Part shown: positions 1-9,345 of the stretch, piece after piece
Layout of the letters: each line of letters begins with the position of its first letter
How positions within the stretch are numbered: the first letter of the stretch is position 1
Translations under genes and position numbers: made by a program
Assembly: GCA_018398765.1 (NCBI GenBank)
Contig: JAHBMJ010003127.1
Span: forward strand, 1-12,814
From: Chromera velia
Lineage: Eukaryota; Sar; Chromeraceae
DNA: 12,814 nt
Direction of reading: 5' to 3'
Notes under the pieces: generated by a model
Seen by the model: only the letters and a program-made list of their open reading frames with translations
Database searches by the model: none
What the model was told of the DNA's origin: nothing

Positions 1-777
1 CCTGAGGTCGAGCTTCTGGATCTTGTCCTCTTGATCTGCAGGACAGTTTCTGTCCCACTTATCCTTTGTACGAATGGGGAGCTCGATCTCCGCTATCTCG
101 GCTAGAGGGGTCTGGATCTCATCAAGGTAGAGGGCAGGCTCTTGTCCTTCAAGCTGTCCTCTTTCGACTGTCTTCATAAGCTGGATAAATTTCTGCCAGA
201 CAAGGGAGTACAGGTTGAATCTCACTTGGGATCGGACGAATGCAAGGACACAGGCAAGGCATTTATCGAGCGGGATCGTGGACGAAACCCGTCCGAGCTT
301 ATTCACAATACCGTCTTTGATTTTTTCTGGGAGCCAGAGCTTAACCTGGTTGGTGATAAAAAATCGGAGGTCTGCGCACTCAGAGAAGTCGTCGTTGATG
401 GTCACAGAATTCAGACCAGCCTCTCTGCTGGCTCGCCCAGCAACCTTGAAGAGGGAAATCAGGTACCTGGCTGGCCCATCCTGAAAAACCAAGTCCTGCA
501 TTTCCATTCGAAAGGCATTCTCGATATCGGTATGGATGCTCTTCAGGTTGGCGGCTCCAATGGCGTTGGGAGCAAATTTTTTGGCAGGGTGCCAAGATTG
601 CAGCTCTACCCTCTCTTCATCCTTCAACACCTTGCACTTGTTGTTTGGGTTCTTCGGCTGCACTTTGATGCCATCGATAGAGACGCTAGTACACGTGAAG
701 ATTCTCTCGAAATTGCGGACAAATTTACTTCCCTCATCCTGTTTGATATACAGGTTGGGAAGGAAGGCGAACGACAT
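1..777 (-). CDS. Unrecognised protein, N-terminal part, runs off left edge
   Basis: An open frame on the minus strand covers 259 codons without a stop and reaches the first base of the window. The chosen start is the ATG at 775-777, the first Met after an in-frame TGA at 904-906. The protein begins MSFAFLPNLYIKQDEGSKF. It is soluble-looking, with mixed charged and hydrophobic stretches, and I see no signal peptide, membrane segment or low-complexity run. Its middle part (about residues 85-210) looks like a regular helical fold, with segments such as ENAFRMEMQDLVFQ and KCLACVLAFVRSQVRFN. I do not recognise the family and assign no function. It differs from the two other genes here in having no intron over at least 777 nt, which could mean a long first exon, a retroposed copy, or an acquired or mobile-element gene. 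It is divergent from the TPR gene and separated from it by 1.6 kb. The reality of the coding frame is fairly sure; the identity is open. Confidence 0.72.
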   Translation of the reverse strand, partial: MSFAFLPNLYIKQDEGSKFVRNFERIFTCTSVSIDGIKVQPKNPNNKCKVLKDEERVELQSWHPAKKFAPNAIGAANLKSIHTDIENAFRMEMQDLVFQDGPARYLISLFKVAGRASREAGLNSVTINDDFSECADLRFFITNQVKLWLPEKIKDGIVNKLGRVSSTIPLDKCLACVLAFVRSQVRFNLYSLVWQKFIQLMKTVERGQLEGQEPALYLDEIQTPLAEIAEIELPIRTKDKWDRNCPADQEDKIQKLDLR

Positions 778-1000
778 TTTCTGACCGCTTTCAACGAAAG
801 AGGGGGCAAGGCCATGAAGTGAAGGAAGAGAAGATGCTACGCGACAGACCACAAGGACGGTCTGCCCCACTTCCGCGTCACCACCTGATGAAACTCTTGT
901 GAATCATCGAATTACAGTCACGGGGAAGAGAGATCTCGAATTCCCCTTTTGGTTCAGCTTCCCTACTGTTCGTGATTCATACGTCTATCGTCGTTCTCAG

Positions 1001-1022
1001 AGAGTCTGTCAGAGTCTGTCAG
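1001..1022. repeat. 10-bp tandem duplication AGAGTCTGTC
   Basis: AGAGTCTGTC occurs twice back to back, followed by AG, about 225 nt upstream of the start of the left gene. It could be a duplicated binding site or simple slippage. Confidence 0.8.
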
Positions 1023-1140
1023 CGTATTCTCTTAGTACAATCACTTCGATCTGGACATAATTGTATTCCAATCGATACGCTCTGTATTGCTCAGACTGCA
1101 AACTGCATAAGGAAATTATGTAATTGAATCAATACAATTT

Positions 1141-1150
1141 GCATGCATGC
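1141..1150. promoter_or_regulatory. Overlapping GCATGC palindromes (candidate AP2-type site)
   Basis: Two overlapping GCATGC palindromes form the stretch TTGCATGCATGCAG. TGCATGCA is a known recognition sequence of one ApiAP2 transcription factor class in apicomplexans. Use as a regulatory site here is an inference from motif identity and from the excess of this hexamer across the window. Confidence 0.35.
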
Positions 1151-1563
1151 AGGCAAATTAAATGCATACGCTCACACAGTGCGCGCGCCTGCATACAACC
1201 TTCCACTTCCTTACGCATTGCGCCTTCGGTCTCGCCAAAATGCTTTAGGATTCGTCAGCAGGCGTGCATGCGATCGGGAGACGCGCGCCGGGACTGATAT
1301 GCTCTGGCCGGGCCCAGGACGCACGGCTCAGTCGGATTCATCTTGCAGAGTTGAATCAATTGTATCCGATTGATCGTTTAAGATTGACTGACCTTTACAC
1401 AGAAGTTGGAATCAGCTGATCATTCTGACTTCCCTGACTGACAGACTTTCCTATGAAGTAGATGTCCCTTCACAGCCTGAGTCTATAGCCTCCTATATGT
1501 TTTACATATATTTCTGTTGCACTGCAGATTTAAATGATGCAAACTTAAACATCTATAAATATT

Positions 1564-1582
1564 GGGGGGGGGAGGGGAGGGG
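1564..1582 (+). other. G-run block with G-quadruplex potential
   Basis: Nine G, A, four G, A, four G. The run of nine can supply two G-tracts, so four tracts are available with one-base loops. It is followed at once by TGACGTA, which resembles a CRE core. It lies about 810 nt upstream of the TPR gene start. Function is unknown. Confidence 0.45.
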
Positions 1583-2044
1583 TGACGTAGCTAGCAGCGC
1601 TTCCAAAGTGAAGGTTCACCTTTCAATCTATTCCCGATAATTCCTCCACTCTTTTACTTGCATGAAGCATCTCAGCTACATCTCAGCTTCTTAACGTAAA
1701 AGTCCTCAAAGAAAGAAACCACTCTTTAAGAACTACTTTTTATCACCTTTGAGTGTCTAACAGAGCTGTTTGAGTTTCACAAATTGTTTTGGTCCATTAT
1801 TCATATATTAAGTAAGTTTTTAAAAGTCTTCACACTTTAATGACTTCAAACTCTTTCAGACAAGACATACAGTCTATCTGAGACCCTCACACATTACAAG
1901 GATTTCTTCAACATCTCGGATCCCCCTAACTCTGAGCCCCTCCATTGAATGCACAAAGGTGGTAAAAGGTGGGCATGCAGCTGGAGTTCAGCCTCTTCAT
2001 GCACTTTGTGTAACCCGGAGAAGCACTTGACAAAACTTTTGTCC

Positions 2045-2068
2045 GCGCGCCCCCCTGGTCGGGCGCGC
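2045..2068. repeat. GC-rich perfect inverted repeat, 8-bp stem and 8-nt loop
   Basis: GCGCGCCC at 2045-2052 is the exact reverse complement of GGGCGCGC at 2061-2068, with loop CCCTGGTC between. It lies about 325 nt upstream of the TPR gene start. It could be a protein-binding palindrome or a hairpin in a 5' leader. There is no U-tract to suggest a terminator. Confidence 0.6.
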
Positions 2069-2392
2069 ACATTCAGCATGCGCGCGTAGAATTCGAAAAG
2101 GATCGATAATTAATCGCGTGCATGCATATGGAGGGCACCTTGAAGTTCAGATTGACCTTCTGTGTGTTCTCTGTTTCAAGGAAGTCTCGGATGGTCGATT
2201 ACACATACTCTGATAGACTGGAGGCACTGTCCCAACCCCCAGGAGACTCCTTGGTATGGAGATGGAGGGCTCTTGAAAGCGTTTAACAACACTGCAATGA
2301 ACGCGCAACACCATTCGCATATTTACACGATCTGACACAGCACTCACTTCTTCCGGCCACCTCCACCCAATCCCCTGTCGTCTCTCTTCCCC

Positions 2393-5300
2393 ATGACCTC
2401 TCCAGCCCTGAACTACCCAAAGGATATCTTCTCGACCCTCCACCAATTCTCTCTAAGGGGAGACGACCAAGATGGACCTGCAGACAACGATTCCCTTCTA
2501 CAGGAGCTCCAACAGCAGGGGGCAGAGCATGCAGACTTTCTTTCCCCTGAGCAGGAAATCCCCCACCCAGAGGACCTTCTACTTACGTTGGAAGAAGAGT
2601 ACAAGGAGGCAGAGGCAAATGACCTCAAGGTATGTCAAGCTCTCACGCAAGCCGCTAAACGGGACGACTTTATATATAGATTCGAGATTTTCCAATCCAT
2701 AACGCATTGTGTGCGCATGCATGGGCAAAAGGCAGCCATACAGCAGCCTTACAGAATTTCTGATCAAGTACCATCACGTGAAGCCAATACAGCTGTACGC
2801 AGAAGTGGCTTCCGCTATTGTCGTGTGCAATGTCGCCTGCCAATCCAACGCCGTGCATGCATGCGTCACTCGACTCTAGAACGCACATGCAGAGGATTCT
2901 TGGGGACCGTTCAATTGCCCTGTTTCCTCTCTCTGATTTGTCCGTGCAGGAGGGCGCAATCGAGTGCCGCATCAAGCAGCTGGCAGTCGTCAGAATTCTC
3001 ATCGACGTCCACGGCTACTGCCTCTCTGCACTCGTGCAGGCTCATCTGAAACTCAGGTAGGTCTTTCGCTGGGAGTTTTCAACCGGAGGGTGCCGTCTAG
3101 GTCAGCCAGGGGAGATGGATCCGCTTTGACGTCGAGCTAGTATCGCACGTGTGTTTTTTCATTGCCCTCTCAACCAGATCGACGTCAGAGAACGCCAAAG
3201 CCTCCGACAGGAGCAGGGAAGGGAAGGGAGATCGGAGAGACATGACCGAGAGTAAAACGACAAAGGGATCAGTCATCGACAAAGTTTGTGTATCAACCAG
3301 CAGGACATGCACATGCACAGGCAGAAATGTTATCTAGCTGAGCAATCGGCTCATCTCTCTCACAAACAGAGCAGAAGGGAGCCTTCAGTGCGGGCCTACA
3401 AGGGGGGGAGGACAACGTTTCTCTCGAAGCCCTCTCGTCTTGCTGGCGGAATGCAGAGCGTCCGGGGCGCTACTCTCTGTCATCTCTCTGCTTAGTATCT
3501 CTGGCTGTCAGTTTTCCTCTCCCTCACTCGGGTCTGATGCATGCAGCGAGGCCTATGCGGCTGCGAAGTTTCCCGACCAGGCGAACAATCACCTGAGCCA
3601 AGCAGAGTTCGTTCTCGGAGAGGCCACCTTTGCGCCCTCAGAAGGGGACCCTCAGGGGATGGCAGGGAGTGTCCGCAAGGCAAAGTGAGTTTTCTTTTTT
3701 TTGGGGGGGGGGAGGGGGGAGGTTGTCGAGGTTATCGTAGCGAATGAAACGAGAAGAGCGAGTAGATCTTGGCGACCGTTTGGTGTAAATGACTGGATGG
3801 CTCAATGATCATTTTCAATCTTTCTGTTTTCTTTCCCCCCTCCCATTGTGTCTAAAAAGCGTGCACCGGCATGTGTCAGGGACTTTCTCTCTGAATTCTC
3901 GAAACATCTTGAAGTACCAATACTTTCTTGTCTTCTTGGCTCTCTGTGCAGACTGACCGTCGCAGCTCTGACGACCTCTGCACTTCTGGCCATAGAGCGC
4001 AAAGAACCCTCGGAGGCCGAGAAGGTCGATCGATCAGAATGCTGAGAAAAAAGGAAGGAAGGGCATACGTCGGCATGAAACCACACTTCAATATTATCCG
4101 TCTGATTTCGATTGTTTCTTTTTCATTGTAATGGCTTCCAGAATCAATTCCTCTTCCGTCGGTTCTTCTATTCTCTCCTGCTGAAACAGCTGCTTCAGGC
4201 TCTTTTCTTCTCTCTTTCAGATGTATCTCTCTGAGCGCGTCTGCAGCGTGCAGCGGTAGCCATTGCTCCATTCTGATGCCCTTTTTCTGCGTCAAAACCG
4301 TCATAGATTGTCCGACCCAACACTATGACTCACGAGGGAGGGGTCCTGCCCTGCGTGCGGAGACTGATTTATGCTTTGGTGGACTGCCTGCTGTTTTCAT
4401 TTCTTCAAATGCACTCTGATTTGCAGTGTCTTTACAAGGCGATGAGCATCCGCACCCCTCTCCAGCTCCCCCCAGACTCCACTCTGGCAAGGGTGGGTCT
4501 CTATGTGTGCCTATCTATTTTTTTCTCGAACATCTGTCCATTTTTGTGGTTTCCTTCATTGTTTCATCCTGTCTTAATGTTGAACCATCAGGGTACTTTT
4601 CTGAAGAGGAGCGGACCCTGATGTCTGTTGGATGTGAATGAGGACTCGCAAACATCTTTTGGGACGCCTCCATTCTCACTGACTGGCGACGATTTGACCG
4701 TGCATGCCGAATGCAAAGTCTTTCCAGGCAGCAGACCTGGAAGAGATGTTCGTCCATAAGCCTGCCTTTCGTGTGTGGCAATGAATGAATGCCCGTGCAG
4801 GTACACGAGCTCATGGGTCGGACAGCTGCTCTTGAGAAGAAGCATATGATTGCGATCGAGAACTTTCGCCTCGTCAGTCTTTGCTTTGATTTCCTCTCTT
4901 TGTTGTAATTTTTGTTGGGGGGCGGATGGTTGCTCCTTTTTGTTGTCTGTACAAGGGACACGTGATCTGTCGAGATTTTCCTTCTGTTCTCCGTTTTACA
5001 CTACCTTTCTTCCTTCTGCTTGATTCCTTTGCAGTCTTTGGAAGTGTTCTCTGCCATCTTCGGACCCTCTTCTCCCGAGGCCGTCCGTCTCTCTCTCCTT
5101 TTGGCGAAGTCTCTCTGGAGCAAGGGGGGCGTGCAGGGACAAAAGGCCGCAATAGGTGAGTTCAACATTTGTGTGTGGTGACTCTTTTGGAGCGCGATTG
5201 GTCAAAGTTCCTTATGCACCAAGGTTTGTGGTTCACTACCGGCATGCCCGCTCAAACGCAGCGGCTCCCCCACCTGTGGCTCGATCTTCGAATTCAAGGC

Positions 5301-5925
5301 AAGCAGAACGACAATATCTTCCAGACACTTTGTGTGTACCTAGACGGCCACAGATCGGGAAGTGTCACACAGATTCGAAGTTTTAAAAAAGAATGCCTCA
5401 AAAGCGCGTTGCATAATCCAAAGGGGAAGTGAAAGCCATCCGAGCACCTCCGCAGCATGTTGTCTAACTTCAAATCAAGTACCTGAAAGTTGCACTTCAA
5501 CTTCATTCATTTTCCATCGAAACTTCCGCCTTCTCCGTGCTTTTGTCAGCGAAGTGCCTCTACGGATATTCCCGTTCTTCCATGCAATCCATTCCTCTAA
5601 AATATGCCGAATCCTGCTTGCTTGCTTGCTTGCTTCTTCGCTTGTGCAGAGGGTCTCCAGCTGCTCCTCGAGCGCGCCGCCTCCGCAGCCAAGGGAGGCT
5701 GCACTCCCTCCTCCGCCTTCATCAGGATGGCAACCACTCTGGCAGAGTGGCAGGTACATGAAGGAAAAAATGAACTACCGTTGGCTTGAGTGGAAAAGCA
5801 CATTAGTTGAAAGCTGAGATGCCGAATATTCTTCTGACTCTCCAGCGATCCGTGTCAAGTCGATTGTGCAGCCTTTGTTTGCATTCATGAAAAACAAAAT
5901 GAAGGAGCGCATCCACGACATACCC

Positions 5926-5965
<40 letters not shown>

Positions 5966-7118
5966 TTGTCTGTCTGTTCGGAAAAAAGTGAAGTGAAGAA
6001 AAGACGATATAGTCTGTCTGTCTGTCTGTCTGTCTGTCTGTAGGAAGCGAAAAAGTAAAGTAAAGAAAAACCGATATAGCCTGTCTGTCTGTCTGCCTGC
6101 CTCCGTCTCTAACCTCCCCTCTCTGCATATGCACACAGGAGAAGAAGGGTCTCGGTGCCGTTGCCCTCGTGACTCATGAGGAAGCAGAGAAGTGGGCAGA
6201 AGCCAGGTTCGGCAGGGTGCACAGCGCCAGCATTGAGGTCGGCTCTCCGTCGGTTTCTTTATCGTTTCCTCTCTCTGTCCCCTAGTCTATCTCCTCCTCT
6301 AGCTTTAGATTCCACTTCCCTGCGCTTGCTCTCTTTTGATTTTTTCATGCAGTCATATCTCGATATGTTTCATGACGAATACCTAGCTCCTTCAGTTTCT
6401 CCCCTTCTCCTTTTCTCTTCATGCAATGGTCCTTCTGCCTTGCCTTTCTTCCTCCCTACTGCCTCACCTGCTGCCTCACCTCGTGATCTCTTTCTAACGA
6501 ATGGCATGTATGTTGTTCGGAAAGTCGTTGACATCACTGTTCGTATGTCCGTCTCTCTGCAGGTGAAGCGCCGGCTCCTCCTCTGCAGGCTGAGGCAAGG
6601 CAAGACTCTGGCAGCCACAGAGAAACTCCAAGGTGGGACAGGAAATGCAAGCAGAGAAGCAGTGAATCTGCCGTATCGTTATTTCACTTTCATCGTTAAA
6701 TTTTCCCCCTTTCTTCGTTATTTATCTACAGACGTTTGAATACGTTGTCGACCTGTCTGTGTGCTGTTCGATGAACCGCCTGCCTGCAGAGGTTCATCGC
6801 CTGGAAGCGGAACTTTTCGGTGCCCATTCCCTCCAGACTGCTTACACGCTGAAAACTTTGGGGTCTCTCCTCATCGCTCTAAAGAGATACTGGGCAGCTT
6901 TGCAGCATCTCAAGGTGATGAGGAAAGGGGGGTGGGTACCTTTCTCTTCTGCCTCCTCCACTTTGTGAAAGATCTTCTCTTTCGCTTTTTCTCTTACTCA
7001 CTTGGCGTGTCGGTTGTTTTTGTCCCCAGACGACAGAAAAGATTAAGACTCCCTGCCTGCCTGCCTGCCTGCCTGGCCATCTCTCTCTCTCTCTCTTTCT
7101 CTCTCCGTATGCATGTGT

Positions 7119-7153
<35 letters not shown>

Positions 7154-8255
7154 ATCGATATATGCATGAGTTTTTATTTATTTGCAGATGGCACTCGAGA
7201 GGTTTCAGATAGCCCCCGGCCAGTCTGCAATGACTGGAGAGATGCACGCAAAGATCAAGTCTCTGCAGACATTCATCAGGCAGAACAGGGACCACCTCTC
7301 TCCGCCCAAGTCAGCATCTCTCAACCACGTACAAGCCTGTGAAAATACACGGCATGACCTCTCACGCACACCCCCACGCCCTAGAAGTCCCAAAGGCTCC
7401 CGATCACAGTCGCCCTCGGGAGGCGGGAATTTCCCTTCTGCCGCTCTGGATACAACAGCACACGCAAGATTCATCTGTGGAGGGGGAAGAGTGCACTCCT
7501 CCAGGTGTTTGAATCCTGGGGAGAATGGAGATCCGTTAGATAGTCCCCAAGTGATTCAAGAGGGGGACGGTTGGATAGTGGTCACGGAGAGAGGAGACGA
7601 GGGGGGTGCAGAAGAGAGAGTGCAGCAACAGGAGGACCAGGGCACTCACCCCCCTCTCCCCAAAGCGTCCTACATCCCCTCTTCTTATCCACGGAGGACC
7701 GATACGGTTTCTACTCTAGGCAGCACTTACGTGGTTGCTGCACGGCCACCTCGACTGAACGCCCGTCTCCCCCCGGATTGGCCGTTGGCGGGGGACGCTA
7801 ATGGAAGGAATGTGCCATCTCGGAGTGCAGAGAGAGACAAGGGCGGAGACGGCCACGCTCCGATGTGGGTTGAGCTGAACGGTCCCCCCCCTGCAGATGC
7901 TGCTGATGTGGTTCGAGGAGGGTCGAACGACTTTGGCTCTAGGGTCAGAGACGCATGGGAGTCTCAGGGGGCAGGTGCGGCGTCGCCATCGGGCCACCGC
8001 CCTGTGTCCCGACTTGCTGTAGCACCGGGAGGGCAGAGTGAGGGGGCAGTACCGAAGCGGTCGAACAGCACCGAGGATCTGCTGCGAGAGATCGAGAAGA
8101 AAGGCAAGGGTGTCAAAGGAGACGAGGGCTCCAATTCGAATTTGAAGGGGCCCCATGTTGGAGGAGGAAAAAAAGATGGTCTAGGGTCCCTGAAAGAGAG
8201 ATGTTTAGAAGATTTCAGAGCAATGATTGAAATTGCAAACAGTGCGGAACAGTGA
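2393..8255 (+). CDS. TTC23-like tetratricopeptide-repeat protein, 12 exons, 759 aa
   Basis: Inferred exons: 2393-2629, 2950-3056, 3547-3684, 3952-4024, 4427-4492, 4801-4872, 5035-5155, 5650-5753, 6139-6237, 6563-6632, 6790-6914, 7188-8255. The frame stays open through all junctions; every donor is GT and ten of eleven acceptors are TGCAG. The start is the first ATG after an in-frame TGA at 2333-2335. Residues 1-75 are acidic and Gln-rich. About 76-415 is a TPR array with kinesin-light-chain-like helix pairs, for example LARVHELMGRTAALEKKH continuing to SLEVFSAIFGPSSPEA, and AYTLKTLGSLLIALKRYWAA. From memory, the order and spacing of these repeats and the EEEYKEAEAND entry resemble metazoan TTC23 (about 450 aa), a protein of the ciliary base linked to the EvC zone and Hedgehog signalling. 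Residues about 435-759 are a Ser/Pro/Gly-rich tail, disordered-looking, ending in a short helix (KERCLEDFRAMIEIANSAEQ), absent from TTC23. A TPR protein is near certain; TTC23 orthology is likely but untested. Confidence 0.8.
3703..3719 (+). other. Intronic G-run after a T-run
   Basis: Just inside intron 3 of the TPR gene, a T-rich run is followed by ten G, A and six G. It has G-quadruplex potential on the coding strand. It begins about 18 nt after the donor at 3685. Confidence 0.45.
5614..5636 (+). repeat. (TTGC)n microsatellite in intron 7
   Basis: About five TTGC/TGCT units end 13 nt before the TGCAG acceptor at 5649, inside the polypyrimidine zone of the intron. Confidence 0.85.
5926..6103 (+). 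repeat. Compound (TCTG)n minisatellite in intron 8
   Basis: Three (TCTG)n blocks lie at about 5926-5978, 6013-6041 and 6080-6103. They are separated by two related purine-rich spacers, both built on GAAGTGAAG- or GTAAAGTAAAG-like stretches and both ending in CGATATAG. The whole is a degenerate tandem array with a unit of roughly 70-85 bp. It lies within the intron 5754-6138 and ends 35 nt before the acceptor. The long repetitive frames on the opposite strand are by-products of this repeat. Confidence 0.85.
7052..7153 (+). repeat. (CCTG)n-(CT)n-(AT)n microsatellite cluster in intron 11
   Basis: (CCTG)n at 7052-7075, (CT)n at about 7079-7106 and (AT)n at 7127-7153 follow each other within the last intron of the TPR gene. 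The cluster ends 34 nt before the acceptor at 7187. Confidence 0.9.
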
Positions 8256-9130
8256 TTTGAACAGTCATATCAGATGCTATGTAAAACTTTTCTAAAAACA
8301 TTTGAAAACCAATATAATATAGCGTTTTAATTCTCTATAACATTTATTTAATATCATTATGAATATTTCATTATGATTTTTAAACATGCATATCGGTATC
8401 AATTTTAAATTAATTAATTAATTGATTGATTGATTGAAGGGTTTTGCAGCAGATGAGTTTTTTATTATATCAAATCATTGTTAAGATTGAAGTTGAAGTT
8501 TTATTAAAACTTAAAGTAGAAACAGGAACCTTTTTTCATTACATTAAAAACTTTTTAAAAAATGATTCAAAATCGCACATGTTATGCATGTATTGATTTT
8601 GAAAAAAATAAAAATATGGTGGGTTATAATATTTGATAAAGTGTTGATCATTGGTTAGGCAGTAATAAGGATTTTGATATTCAACATCTACAACACCAGT
8701 GATGTCACTGATGTACATGGAATCAATATTCAATTAAATTATTGTACGTATGGATCTGTGATGTGTAAACTATAGTAAACTATATCAAAATGGGACATTT
8801 TAATAGTCTTTATCCATGTAATCAATCTCTATTGCTGTCACGTACTTCTTCGCAATGATTCTAGCGCATTCTGATGTACTGACTCTTAAAACTAGGCTTA
8901 AAACACCATACACTTCTTAATGAACTGATAATCCCATATCTAGATAGATGTTTATAGTGCATATTTAATAGTAATCAAATTAATATATCTATCCCACTGA
9001 CAGTATGCATTTTAAAGTACTTTAAGTTGTAATACCAAGGAATGTACTAATCTAGGTACGAATGGATCCTTCTGAATCCTGTGAAGCTAACTAGTTATAA
9101 AAGTGAGTCTTAAGTGACAATCTGCATTCG
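8256..9130. other. AT-rich island downstream of the TPR gene
   Basis: Base composition changes sharply at the stop codon of the TPR gene: the coding exon is GC-rich, while this stretch is strongly AT-rich until about 9130. It holds (TTAA/TTGA)n-type repeats at 8409-8436, a 10-bp tandem duplication GTAAACTATA at 8765-8784, and several AATAAA-like words, one at 8607-8612. I see no convincing gene. The first part is presumably the 3' UTR of the TPR gene. The rest could be an intergenic spacer or an inserted AT-rich sequence. Confidence 0.55.
8607..8612 (+). terminator. Possible polyadenylation signal for the TPR gene
   Basis: AATAAA lies about 350 nt after the stop codon. In AT-rich DNA this word is common by chance, and the poly(A) signal of this lineage is not known to me, so the call is weak. 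Confidence 0.15.
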
Positions 9131-9345
9131 TTGCTACACAGAACAATAGTAATTTGTCAAAATAGAGACTGTGGTGCATGTGCGTACAGTTCAAAGTTGC
9201 GAAGAAGACGGTGCGATTGTCCGGTTTCACTGTTGAAATGTTTATCATAAATCCTGCCTCGCACAGACGCACGACTCAACAGGCTTGACAACAGCTTTCT
9301 GCCCCCGGAAACAGCAGTTCCTACGGCAACAAGGCACGGGGAGAC

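Larger units (their letters stand above)
778..2392. promoter_or_regulatory. Divergent intergenic region between two genes
   Basis: About 1.6 kb lies between the starts of the left minus-strand gene and the plus-strand TPR gene. I see no coding frame I would support in it. It must hold the upstream regions of both genes. It contains six copies of the palindrome GCATGC (1141, 1145, 1266, 1973, 2076, 2120), a short tandem repeat, a G-run block and a GC-rich inverted repeat, each listed separately. No TATA box or initiator can be assigned with confidence. Confidence 0.5.

Noticed and set aside
142-822. Plus-strand frame of 226 codons over the left gene
   Set aside because: It is antisense to the more protein-like minus-strand frame, which is longer and open to the window edge.
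3149-3337. 62-codon plus-strand frame inside intron 2
   Set aside because: It lies wholly within an intron that is needed for frame continuity of the TPR gene, and it has a low-complexity Ser/Thr/Lys composition.
4221-4247. Possible small in-frame exon of the TPR gene (MYLSERVCS)
   Set aside because: It uses a TTTCAG acceptor unlike the others and splits a canonical TPR helix. Skipping it joins EAEK to CLYKAMSI, which is the expected repeat pattern.
4728-4751. Possible small in-frame exon (AADLEEMF) between exons 5 and 6 of the TPR gene
   Set aside because: Non-TGCAG acceptor and weak GTCCAT donor. Without it, TLAR joins VHELMGRTAALEKK into a regular TPR helix.
5614-6103. CRISPR-like repeat-spacer look of the (TCTG)n blocks
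   Set aside because: The spacers are copies of each other, the repeats are microsatellite units of uneven length, and the context is a eukaryotic intron.
5775-6136. Minus-strand frames rich in the repeat RQTD
   Set aside because: They are translations of the intronic (TCTG)n repeat, antisense to the TPR gene.
8539-8733. 64-codon minus-strand frame in the AT-rich island
   Set aside because: It looks somewhat protein-like (Tyr/Asn-rich) but has no splice or homology support, and its composition simply follows the AT-rich DNA.
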